Assembly: GCA_007129255.1 (NCBI GenBank) | Contig: SKVW01000154.1 | Span: 1-32,782 of the forward strand | Direction of reading: 5' to 3' | Length of the DNA stretch: 32,782 nt | Source of the DNA: Bacteroidales bacterium | GTDB taxonomy: Bacteria; Bacteroidota; Bacteroidia; Bacteroidales; UBA7960 | In this document: piece after piece, positions 25,427 to 32,782 of the stretch | Position numbering within the stretch: position 1 is the first letter of the stretch | How the letters are laid out: every line of letters begins with the position of its first letter | Translations under genes and position numbers: made by a program | The notes under the pieces: model-generated | What the model saw: only the letters and a program-made list of their open reading frames with translations | Database searches by the model: none | What the model was told of the DNA's origin: nothing

Positions 25427-26320
25427 TCAAACCGGCCGGACCGGCTTCCTGGCCCTGATAAACCGGTCCTTACCGTTTATATCCTGCTTTAATTCTACTT
25501 TGATAAACCCATTACGCTCAATTAAATCAAAGGCTTTGGATCCCAGGCTCTCATTGATTTCAAAATAAATCCAGCCTCCCGGTTTTAGCCATTTCATCCC
25601 TTTCTCACATATTGCCCGGTAAAAAACCAGTGGATCCGTATCTTCAACAAAAAGGGCATGCTCGGGTTCATAATCCAGTACATTGGCCTGCATCTTTTTT
25701 TTTTCCTTTTTCATAACATATGGGGGGTTGCTTACCAGGAAATCAAGAAGAGGAATGGGTCGGAAATCACTTAAAACATCCATCAAGATAAAACTAACTT
25801 CTACATTGTTTATCAATGCATTATGTTTTGCTACTTCAAGTATGATTTTTTTATAATCGCAAGCCAGAACTTCAGCACCCGGGAGTTTGGCAGCAAGACT
25901 AACAGCAATGCATCCGCTACCAGTACCAACATCCAGAATGGTCATTTTCCTTTTCTCACGGGAAAGCTTTTTTCGAATGTGTTCCAATAACCATATTACC
26001 AATTCCTCGGTTTCCGGGCGGGGAATCAGTACCTGGGGACTTACTTTAAATTCAAAATCCAAAAAGGTAGTTTTGCCGGTAATGTATTGTACAGGCTCTC
26101 CCTTAACCAGGCGGTTAATCCCCCAGTGTAATTGCTGAATGCAGGATTCAGATAAAGGAGCTTCAGGGTACAACACCCTTTGGTCGGTTGCAATGCCACA
26201 GCAATGCTCAAACAATTCCCTTCCAAGGGCATAAGCCTCTTTTGCAGGGAAATGCCGGGCCAGGGCTTCGGTAAGCCAGCGCCAGACCGTGGCCGTTTTA
26301 TTGTCAACAGGCAAAGTCAT
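25427..26320 (-). CDS. prmC: Peptide chain release factor N5-glutamine methyltransferase
   Basis: PrmC methylates the glutamine of the GGQ motif in release factors RF1 and RF2. The 297-residue protein has the usual helical N-terminal domain (about 10-85) and IPRPETE (99-105). The SAM-binding motif is DVGTGSG (130-136), and NPPY at 198-201 positions the glutamine. All match the family, as does the length. It is convergent with the aldolase gene, 36 bp away, and divergent from the first DUF3857 gene. Confidence 0.94.
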   Translation of the reverse strand: MTLPVDNKTATVWRWLTEALARHFPAKEAYALGRELFEHCCGIATDQRVLYPEAPLSESCIQQLHWGINRLVKGEPVQYITGKTTFLDFEFKVSPQVLIPRPETEELVIWLLEHIRKKLSREKRKMTILDVGTGSGCIAVSLAAKLPGAEVLACDYKKIILEVAKHNALINNVEVSFILMDVLSDFRPIPLLDFLVSNPPYVMKKEKKKMQANVLDYEPEHALFVEDTDPLVFYRAICEKGMKWLKPGGWIYFEINESLGSKAFDLIERNGFIKVELKQDINGKDRFIRARKPVRPV

Positions 26321-26431
26321 CAGGTAAAGTTTATAGCAATATTACAAAAGAAAGGAAGACAAAACACAGCAGGTTTTCCTGACAAAAGAATTTTTTCTAA
26401 TAAAAACCTAAATTTTTCTCTAAAAAATTCC

Positions 26432-26459
26432 TTGATTTTTTTGATTTTTTGTATTTTTC
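26432..26459 (+). promoter_or_regulatory. Putative promoter of the first DUF3857 gene
   Basis: TTG (26432-26434), a 17-nt spacer and TATTTTTC (26452-26459) resemble the Bacteroidetes -33/-7 pattern with one mismatch in the last base of the -7 box. The leader to the ATG at 26483 would be short, about 15-20 nt. The stretch is very T-rich, so chance matches are possible. Confidence 0.3.
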
Positions 26460-26482
26460 GACAAAATTAAAAAAAACCACAT

Positions 26483-28501
26483 ATGTTTGCCTCCCGCCTC
26501 CTTTTTGCAATTTTTATTGCCTTCTTAATTTCTGCCCATACCGGTTTTTCCAGCCCTTTTGAATTTGGAAACATTTCCAATGAAGACCTTGATCTGGAAA
26601 AATACCGGGAGAAATACCCTGACGATCATGCCGTAATGATTGGAGATATTGGTGAATGTCGGTTTGTTTATAACAACAGTACCGATCGTTTCCAGTTTGA
26701 ACTTCAACGCACTTTTCGATTGATGGTACTCAATGAGTCGGGAACGTATCTGGGTGATTTCACCATTCCCTATTACGCAACTGATGAAAACAGCGAGTCC
26801 ATTTCCCGCTTCCGGGCTCATATTTATAATCCCGGAGAACGCAGGCCCGATCGCGAACGGGTAAGGCAACGTCACGGGTATACTGAACATGTCAGAGACA
26901 ATTGGCATGAGCTTAGGTTTGCACTTCCCAATGTTAAACCCGGATCCCTAATTGAAGTAAGGTATACCATTACCTCAGATTTTCTTTCGCACCTGCGAAA
27001 CTGGCAATTTCAATATGAATTTCCGGTGGAGCACAGTGAGTTTTCTTTGTCCCTTTTATCCATATTTAGCTATAGGATGAACTACCGGGGATTGATCGAA
27101 TTGGATGAAGCGGAAACAAGGGAGGTGGTTGAAAATATCCGGGTAAACCGTTCTGCCAGTGCTTATGGTACTGCACTGGATGCCGGACATCTCAATGTAA
27201 ATATTGATGCTAAGGAGTTCCGCTGGTTTGCAAAGAATATACCGGCTTTTCGCGAGGAACCTTTTACGGACAATATCAATAACTATTTGGCATCCATGAA
27301 ATTTGAAATGGTGGGCGAACAATGGCCGGACAGACCTCCAAATAATTTTACCCGAACCTGGAATGATGTGCAGAAAGGCCTGTATGAACACGACCGTTTT
27401 GGTAGCTTTCTGAGCTCTGCCATGTTTGAAGTAAATAAACTCGCCCAATTTGAAAAAGAAAAAAGTGAAGAAGAGATCATGGAAAAAGCCCTTGAGGTCA
27501 TTCGGGAAAAAGTCAGGTGGAACAATCGCTCTTCCTATCTCACGAATCAATTTCCTTATGCCGTTATTGAATCCGGAAGCGGTAATGCCGCTGAAATAAA
27601 CCTGCTGCTCATTGCCTTTTTAAAGAATTATGGATTGGATGCCAGGCCGGTTTTGCTAAGTACGGTAAAAGGAGGCCATCTCAATTACAAAAGCCCTACC
27701 CTTAAGTTTGACTACCTTTTGGCGGCCGTTAAAAAACAGAACGACGATTATGTGCTGCTGGATGCCACAGACCCCGTTTTACCGCCAGGGTATATCCCAC
27801 CCCGTGTTATCAATGGCAAAGGAAGAATCATTACCGAAAATTCATCGGAATGGATCCCCCTGATTAACCCGGACTTCCCAAAAACCGTGAAAACCTATAA
27901 CCTGGTGCTGGAAGAAAATGGAAGGCTATCAGGGCGAATGGAGTATACATATCATGATTATGCTCGCCACCTTTTAAAAGGCCATATCGAAACCAGGGGT
28001 AAAGAATGGTTTTATGACAGAACTCAACAAGATCTGGAAGCAATCCTCGAGCAATTTGATCTAATAATCCCTGAAAACCCCAACAATCCTATCGTAGCGG
28101 AAGCTTCCTTTTCAGTTGAACCTTCTCAAAGCCAGATACCAAATGAATTTTATTTTTCACCCCTCCTGTTTGAAAGCCTGAAAGAAAACCAATTTCGCCA
28201 GGAAGAAAGACAATATCCTGTTTACTTTGGACAACCCAGCCAAACAGAAGTAATCATTAATCTTCAATTTCCTAAGCAATTTTCCCTGGATCATTTACCG
28301 GACGATTATCAGGTAAAATGGAAAAATGAATTGGTTTATGAGTTTTTTTCAGAAAAAAAGGGAGAAAATCGAATTCAGCTCAGAGCCAATACCATTATTG
28401 GCTCACCTGTCTTCGAAGCAGCTAATTATAAACAGGTTAAAGAGTTTTTTGACCATATAGTTAATAAAAACAGGGAACAAATTGTTTTTATCTCTAATTG
28501 A
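26483..28501 (+). CDS. DUF3857 / transglutaminase-like protein, catalytically degenerate (copy 1)
   Basis: The 672-residue exported protein has a signal peptide (about 1-24), a DUF3857 domain (about 45-245), a transglutaminase-like core (about 295-435) and a C-terminal DUF3858-like beta domain (about 470-665) ending in KNREQIVF. In the core, the position of the nucleophile Cys (GDC in active relatives) is GNA with Ala369, and the His (FNH) is Tyr411 (FDYLL). Asp427 in LLDATD remains. It should therefore not be an active transglutaminase or peptidase and may bind peptide or glycan. It carries EHDRFGSFL (302-310), shared with copy 2 but not copy 3. Its cellular role is unknown. Confidence 0.85.
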   Translation: MFASRLLFAIFIAFLISAHTGFSSPFEFGNISNEDLDLEKYREKYPDDHAVMIGDIGECRFVYNNSTDRFQFELQRTFRLMVLNESGTYLGDFTIPYYATDENSESISRFRAHIYNPGERRPDRERVRQRHGYTEHVRDNWHELRFALPNVKPGSLIEVRYTITSDFLSHLRNWQFQYEFPVEHSEFSLSLLSIFSYRMNYRGLIELDEAETREVVENIRVNRSASAYGTALDAGHLNVNIDAKEFRWFAKNIPAFREEPFTDNINNYLASMKFEMVGEQWPDRPPNNFTRTWNDVQKGLYEHDRFGSFLSSAMFEVNKLAQFEKEKSEEEIMEKALEVIREKVRWNNRSSYLTNQFPYAVIESGSGNAAEINLLLIAFLKNYGLDARPVLLSTVKGGHLNYKSPTLKFDYLLAAVKKQNDDYVLLDATDPVLPPGYIPPRVINGKGRIITENSSEWIPLINPDFPKTVKTYNLVLEENGRLSGRMEYTYHDYARHLLKGHIETRGKEWFYDRTQQDLEAILEQFDLIIPENPNNPIVAEASFSVEPSQSQIPNEFYFSPLLFESLKENQFRQEERQYPVYFGQPSQTEVIINLQFPKQFSLDHLPDDYQVKWKNELVYEFFSEKKGENRIQLRANTIIGSPVFEAANYKQVKEFFDHIVNKNREQIVFISN

Positions 28502-28580
28502 TTAAACACCACTAGTTAAAAGTCTACCATAGTTTATCTTTAATTATTTTTATTTTTTATTCCTTCAAAACAACTGCTTT

Positions 28581-30611
28581 ATGACCACACTCAACAAAAC
28601 CAAACCATGGGGAATCCTATGCATTTTATTTTTATTTATGACCGTTTCCCTGATCAATGCCCAGGCCCAGCCTTTCCGTGTTGGTCGTGTATCGGCCGAA
28701 GATTTTATCCAGGGGGAATATGAAAAAGACCCTGATGCATCTGCTGTCATCCTGTATGATTACGGAAACACTTATATGGACCTAGATACAAGAAGCGGCA
28801 GTTTTTATTATGTATACGAAAAGCAGATCCGTGTGCAAATTCTTAATGAAGACGGTTATGACTGGGCTGATTTTTCCATTCCGCTATTGGATATCCGTGG
28901 AACCCGGGAAAACATGTCCCGCTTCAGAGGACATGTGCACAATCTGGATGGCAGCCGGGTAAGGTCTACCCGCATAAGATCAAGAGACGGGATGACCGAA
29001 AGAACTTCGGAAAACCTGAGGACCATTAAATTCAGCTTCCCTGATATACAGCCAGGGTCAATCGTTGAATACCGGTACACCATTCGCTCTCCTTTTTTAT
29101 ACAACCTGCCCTCCTGGCAATTTCAGCATACCGTTCCTGTTGAATACAGCGAATACAATCTTGAACTTCCGGAATTTTATAATTATCAGTTTTACATGCA
29201 GGGCTATGAGACCCTGGATATTGCAGAACAGGACGTTGCTTCTATGACCTATTTGCTTCCCATGGGCAATCGTCCAAGAGATGGTACCGGCCGGGTAACT
29301 GCCTCAACAACTACCTACAAATGGGTAATGAGCGATGTTCCTGCCATGCGCAGCGAGCCATATACCAGTAACATCCGCAATTTTTTATCCATGATCCGCT
29401 TCGAGTTGTCCAGTATTAATTTTCCGGGGCAAACACCCATACCTTATACCCTCAGCTGGCTGGATATTGACGAGCGCCTCAGGGAAGATGATCGTTTTGG
29501 AGGTTTTCTTTCCGGAAGCAGGCAGCTGCGCCGGGAAATGGAAGACCTTGATGAAACAGCCACCACTGAAACAGAAAAAATTGTCGCAGCATTGAATTAT
29601 ATTCATGACAATATCCGCTGGAACGAGCGAAGGGGAATTTATGCCAGTGGCTCTCCCCGCAACATATTGCGCGAAGGAACAGGCAATGCCGCAGATATTA
29701 ATCTTATGCTTGTAGCTGCGTTAAGACAACTTGGAATAAATGCCGACCCGGTGGTCTCCAGTACACGCGATAATGGCATTGTCATCCCGTCTTTCCCGAC
29801 CATGTCCAGGTTTAACTATGTGTTGGCTGCCCTAACCCTGGATGATGGAGAAGTAATGTTGCTGGATGCCACCGATACTTTTTGTCCTCCCGGAATGATC
29901 CCTGCCAGGGCACTTAACGGGGAAGGACGCAGGATAAAGGATAACAATGCTGAATGGGTGAAGCTGGAAACAGATTTTCCTTCTCTTGAAAAAAGGAATT
30001 ACCATTTTTCTATAGACCAACAAGGTAACCTCAAAGGAAACTCAAGGGCCGAAAACAGCGACTACGCTGCATACTCCATTCGGCGTGATCTGGAAAGGGA
30101 ATTAAACCAGGATGATTATATTAAAAGTTTGCAGGAAGAGGTACCCGGATTAGAGATCACTTCACTCACCATAGAGAATGCAGAGGATCTGGACCAACCC
30201 ATTATTAAGGAAATGGACATGGAACTGGCCGAAGCCATAAGCCATGCCGGGGATATGATCCTTTTCACTCCTTTGCTTTTTGAGGCGCTGGAAGAAAACC
30301 CATTCCGAATTGATGAAAGAAACTATCCTGTGGACTTTACCGTGCCTTTCAAAGAGCAAATTTCCATGATTTTTGAAATACCCGAAGGTTTTGAAGTGGA
30401 TTTTTTACCGGAATCCCTCAATATCACCTATGATGATCAGGCCAATTTTGATTTTGCAGTCCGCTTAAATGAAAAAAATCAAATTGAGGTACATTCTACG
30501 TTTGAAGTGCTCAAAACCATGTTTTTACCCTCAGATTATGATGGACTGAAAAGTTTTTTCGGGAAAATGGTTGAAAAGCAAACCGAACAAATCGTATTAA
30601 CTGCTATATAA
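28581..30611 (+). CDS. DUF3857 / transglutaminase-like protein, catalytically degenerate (copy 2)
   Basis: The 676-residue protein has the same architecture as the preceding gene: signal peptide (about 1-29), DUF3857 (about 50-250), transglutaminase-like core (about 295-435) and a DUF3858-like C-terminus ending KQTEQIVL. The core again has GNA (Gly368-Asn369-Ala370) in place of GDC and FNY (Tyr413) in place of FNH, while Asp429 in LLDATD is kept. The REDDRFGGFL motif (301-310) parallels copy 1, so copies 1 and 2 are a closer pair, likely from tandem duplication. The 79-bp AT-rich gap from copy 1 has no clear terminator, so the two may be co-transcribed. Confidence 0.86.
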   Translation: MTTLNKTKPWGILCILFLFMTVSLINAQAQPFRVGRVSAEDFIQGEYEKDPDASAVILYDYGNTYMDLDTRSGSFYYVYEKQIRVQILNEDGYDWADFSIPLLDIRGTRENMSRFRGHVHNLDGSRVRSTRIRSRDGMTERTSENLRTIKFSFPDIQPGSIVEYRYTIRSPFLYNLPSWQFQHTVPVEYSEYNLELPEFYNYQFYMQGYETLDIAEQDVASMTYLLPMGNRPRDGTGRVTASTTTYKWVMSDVPAMRSEPYTSNIRNFLSMIRFELSSINFPGQTPIPYTLSWLDIDERLREDDRFGGFLSGSRQLRREMEDLDETATTETEKIVAALNYIHDNIRWNERRGIYASGSPRNILREGTGNAADINLMLVAALRQLGINADPVVSSTRDNGIVIPSFPTMSRFNYVLAALTLDDGEVMLLDATDTFCPPGMIPARALNGEGRRIKDNNAEWVKLETDFPSLEKRNYHFSIDQQGNLKGNSRAENSDYAAYSIRRDLERELNQDDYIKSLQEEVPGLEITSLTIENAEDLDQPIIKEMDMELAEAISHAGDMILFTPLLFEALEENPFRIDERNYPVDFTVPFKEQISMIFEIPEGFEVDFLPESLNITYDDQANFDFAVRLNEKNQIEVHSTFEVLKTMFLPSDYDGLKSFFGKMVEKQTEQIVLTAI

Positions 30612-30628
30612 TTCTTTTTATAACTTGC

Positions 30629-30659
30629 TGCACCGGCCTTCGGAATGGCGGCCGGTGCA
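30629..30659. repeat. Strong GC-rich hairpin between copies 2 and 3
   Basis: TGCACCGGCC (30629-30638) and GGCCGGTGCA (30650-30659) form a perfect 10-bp stem with an 11-nt loop. Neither strand has a good T run after it (CTTTACC on plus; GCAAGTTAT on minus), so it is a weak candidate as a classical terminator. It lies between the stop of copy 2 (30611) and the start of copy 3 (30678) and may be a processing or transcript-stabilising element. Confidence 0.7.
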
Positions 30660-30677
30660 CTTTACCGCATTCTCACT

Positions 30678-32603
30678 ATGAAAAAAAACCTCCATATATC
30701 CCGGCTTTTGGGTGCTTTACTGACGGTTTTCCTGTTGGCTTCTGGCTCAGCCTGGTCGGGAAATCCTTACGATGTGGCCAACATTCCGGATCATCTCAAA
30801 GAAGATGCCATTGCCGTGATCAGGGAAAGGCATGAAACCTTTGAAGTCAGATCCGAGAGGAGAGCAAGCTATACCGAGCGTCGCGTCATTACCATCCTGG
30901 AGCGCAGGGCCGAAGGACTGGCCGATCTTTATGTTCAATATGACGACTTTCGCAGGGTAAGTAACCTTTCCGGAACCATTTACGATGCCAAAGGAAACAA
31001 GATCCGCGATCTGAGAAGCCGGGAATTCATGGATCGCAGCGCAGCTTCTTCTTTCTCTCTCTATGAAGACAACCGGTTGATCTATACCGATATTTATCAA
31101 AGTCAATTGCCCTTTACCGTTGAATTTGAATATGAGGTAGATTACCGCAGGGGTTTCTTTTTCCCGGATTGGTTTCCCCAAATGGTAGCCGGGGTTTCGG
31201 TGCAACAAACCAGCTTTACCCTTATCACTCCCCGAGAAATGGAATACCGTTACCAGGTTTACAACCATGATGATCTCGAATCGGAAATTTCCATGCCGGC
31301 CAGGAGAATGGCCCGCAAATGGGAACTTAAAGAATTACCGGCTATAAAGTCCGAGAGTTACATGCCCCCTTTTCACCGCATTGCAATCCACTTGCTGGCA
31401 GGTTCCAACGATTTTCAATATGACCGTGTCCCCGGCGATATGAGCAACTGGGAAAATTATGGAAAATGGATAGCAGGGCTGAATGAAGGCCGTCAGTCCC
31501 TGCCGGAAAAAACCCGCCAGAAACTGCATGCCCTGACCGAAGGCATTGAAGATCAGATGGAAAAAACAAGAATAATTTATGAATATATGCAATCCCGCAC
31601 CCGTTACGTTAGCATTCAGCTAGGGATTGGGGGTTTTCAACCCTTCGATGCAGAAACTGTTGACGAAACAGGATACGGGGATTGCAAGGCACTGGTAAAT
31701 TATACCAAATCCATGCTGGATGAAGTAGGGGTCAGTTCATATTATACATTGATTCACCATGGAGAAGCAAGGATACCCGCGAAACCTGAATTTTCTACAA
31801 AAGCCTTTAACCACGTGATTCTTTGTGTTCCTGTTGGCCAGGATACCCTTTGGCTGGAATGTACCAACAACAGGATACCGATGGGGTACATCGGAAGCAA
31901 CAACGCAAACCGCCATGTTTTGCTCATCACCCCTGAAGGGGGTAAACTTACACGCACCCCTGCATACGGACATGAGGAAAACCACCGTTTGCGAAAAATT
32001 GAAGCCCGTTTACATCCCAATGAGGATGTGGAATTCCAAAAAAACACCTTGTATAAAGGCCTGCGACTGGGTGACCGGCTTGGGGTTTCTTTCAGGGGAA
32101 GCGGCGATCAACTTCGATATTACCAGGAAAATCTCGGGATCAATAACCCTGAAATCCTGGATATTTCTTTTAACCTTTTGCAAGGACAACTCCCGGTGCT
32201 GGAAGAGCACATTCATGCAAAAACCAACCATTATGTGTCCAGGGCTGGAAACCGCATTTTACTGCAACCCAACATCCTTTCAAGGCGAGAGTCGGTACCC
32301 CCGGTTACCAGCAAACGGATCCATCCCATTTATTTAAATGCAAGCGCACTTTATACCGATACGGTAATCTGGGAAATACCCGAAGCCTATGAAATTAGCT
32401 TCATTCCGGAGGATTTGGAAATTGATAATGAATTTGGTTATTACAGGGCACATTACAGGGTTGAAGAAAACAGGTTGGTTTTTGAAAGGCAGTATTATAC
32501 CCGTAGGGGCACACATCCTCAGGAAAAATATGATGAATTTGTTGAGTTTTTCCGGACCATAGGCAATACTGACAGGGCACAGGTGATAATCACCCGCCAG
32601 TGA
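30678..32603 (+). CDS. DUF3857 / transglutaminase-like protein with Cys and His retained (copy 3)
   Basis: The 641-residue protein has a signal peptide (MKKNLHISRLLGALLTVFLL, about 1-28), DUF3857 (about 40-230), a transglutaminase core (about 290-400) and a DUF3858-like end. Unlike copies 1 and 2, the core keeps GYGDCKAL with Cys336 and FNHVI with His379. The third triad position is Glu394 (LWLECTNN) rather than the usual Asp. It could be an active cysteine-type hydrolase or transferase in the periplasm or at the surface. I reject the upstream ATG at 30645, because it lies in the hairpin and would bury the signal peptide behind 11 residues. Confidence 0.87.
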   Translation: MKKNLHISRLLGALLTVFLLASGSAWSGNPYDVANIPDHLKEDAIAVIRERHETFEVRSERRASYTERRVITILERRAEGLADLYVQYDDFRRVSNLSGTIYDAKGNKIRDLRSREFMDRSAASSFSLYEDNRLIYTDIYQSQLPFTVEFEYEVDYRRGFFFPDWFPQMVAGVSVQQTSFTLITPREMEYRYQVYNHDDLESEISMPARRMARKWELKELPAIKSESYMPPFHRIAIHLLAGSNDFQYDRVPGDMSNWENYGKWIAGLNEGRQSLPEKTRQKLHALTEGIEDQMEKTRIIYEYMQSRTRYVSIQLGIGGFQPFDAETVDETGYGDCKALVNYTKSMLDEVGVSSYYTLIHHGEARIPAKPEFSTKAFNHVILCVPVGQDTLWLECTNNRIPMGYIGSNNANRHVLLITPEGGKLTRTPAYGHEENHRLRKIEARLHPNEDVEFQKNTLYKGLRLGDRLGVSFRGSGDQLRYYQENLGINNPEILDISFNLLQGQLPVLEEHIHAKTNHYVSRAGNRILLQPNILSRRESVPPVTSKRIHPIYLNASALYTDTVIWEIPEAYEISFIPEDLEIDNEFGYYRAHYRVEENRLVFERQYYTRRGTHPQEKYDEFVEFFRTIGNTDRAQVIITRQ

Positions 32604-32628
32604 CAGGCAATAAGCTTTCGGGATTTTA

Positions 32629-32782
32629 TTACTGCAAGGCCTGGCTTTTCTGCTGAAAGGTTATGGCTTCTTCCATTTTTCCTAACTGCCGGTATGCCAT
32701 GGAAATATTATGCAGCAACTGTGCATTATCCGGCTTCAGTTCGTATGCCTGCAAAAAGTAGTCAAGGGAAGTTTCTACTTCT
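32629..32782 (-). CDS. TPR-repeat protein, C-terminal fragment (cut by window edge)
   Basis: Reading the minus strand from the right edge gives an open frame of 50 full codons ending in TAA at 32629-32631. It contains a TPR unit: SLDYFLQAYELKPDNAQLL, then NISMAYRQLGKMEEAITFQQK, with the Leu/Ala/Pro pattern of tetratricopeptide repeats. Only the C-terminus is visible, so the full protein and its job cannot be judged. It is convergent with the third DUF3857 gene, whose stop lies 25 bp away. Confidence 0.75.
   Translation of the reverse strand, partial: EVETSLDYFLQAYELKPDNAQLLHNISMAYRQLGKMEEAITFQQKSQALQ

Noticed and set aside
30645-30677. Upstream ATG for the third DUF3857 protein
   Set aside because: It falls in the loop of the hairpin and would place 11 extra residues before a good signal peptide; the ATG at 30678 is better.
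1-32782. CRISPR arrays, tRNA or rRNA genes, insertion sequences, prophage genes
   Set aside because: I saw no regularly spaced repeats, no cloverleaf-like or ribosomal sequence, and no transposase or integrase motifs; all larger spans are explained by ordinary genes.

Overview
The window looks like a chromosomal segment of a Bacteroidota (Bacteroidetes) bacterium, probably a non-gut, Bacteroidales/Marinilabiliales-like lineage. The reasons are: the block bamD-rpoZ(Rpb6 type)-coaBC-DUF4835-recN typical of the phylum; a subtilase with a type IX secretion (T9SS) C-terminal sorting domain; a TonB-dependent receptor with an N-terminal carboxypeptidase-regulatory-like domain; DUF3857 transglutaminase-like proteins; no recognisable Shine-Dalgarno sequences; and repeated TAnnTTTG elements, the Bacteroidetes -7 box, in front of transcription units. 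I see no rRNA, tRNA, CRISPR array, insertion sequence or prophage.

Layout. Positions 1-3704 (minus strand) hold etfB-etfA-acyl-CoA dehydrogenase, a fatty-acid/acyl-CoA oxidation unit ending in a hairpin terminator at the left edge. Positions 3808-9862 (minus) hold housekeeping genes: bamD, rpoZ, coaBC, a DUF4835 (PorD-like) protein, recN and a fabI enoyl-ACP reductase. An intrinsic terminator sits between rpoZ and coaBC. Positions 9991-12684 (minus) hold a LiaF-like membrane protein, a LytS-type histidine kinase and a LytTR response regulator, probably a cell-envelope stress module, again split by an intrinsic terminator. Positions 12792-13844 (minus) hold a DUF2721 membrane protein and an outer-membrane beta-barrel.

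Positions 14071-17307 (plus) hold an orphan TonB-dependent receptor (no SusD partner) and a secreted DUF2271-like protein. Positions 17341-21479 (minus) hold a small secreted protein and a 1247-residue T9SS-sorted subtilase, followed by a 0.5 kb non-coding gap. Positions 22017-25390 (plus) hold a tight M20 amidohydrolase - alanine-racemase-like - threonine-aldolase-like cluster that could process N-acylated or D-/beta-hydroxy amino acids. prmC lies convergent at 25427-26320.

Positions 26483-32603 (plus) hold three tandem DUF3857/transglutaminase-like/DUF3858 proteins. The first two have lost the Cys and His of the transglutaminase triad, while the third keeps them. The right edge cuts a TPR protein on the minus strand.

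Most of the window is conserved core genome. The parts most worth a second look are the tandem DUF3857 triplet with degenerate catalytic sites, the racemase cluster whose racemase lacks the carbamylated lysine, and the intergenic terminators and hairpins that divide apparent operons.
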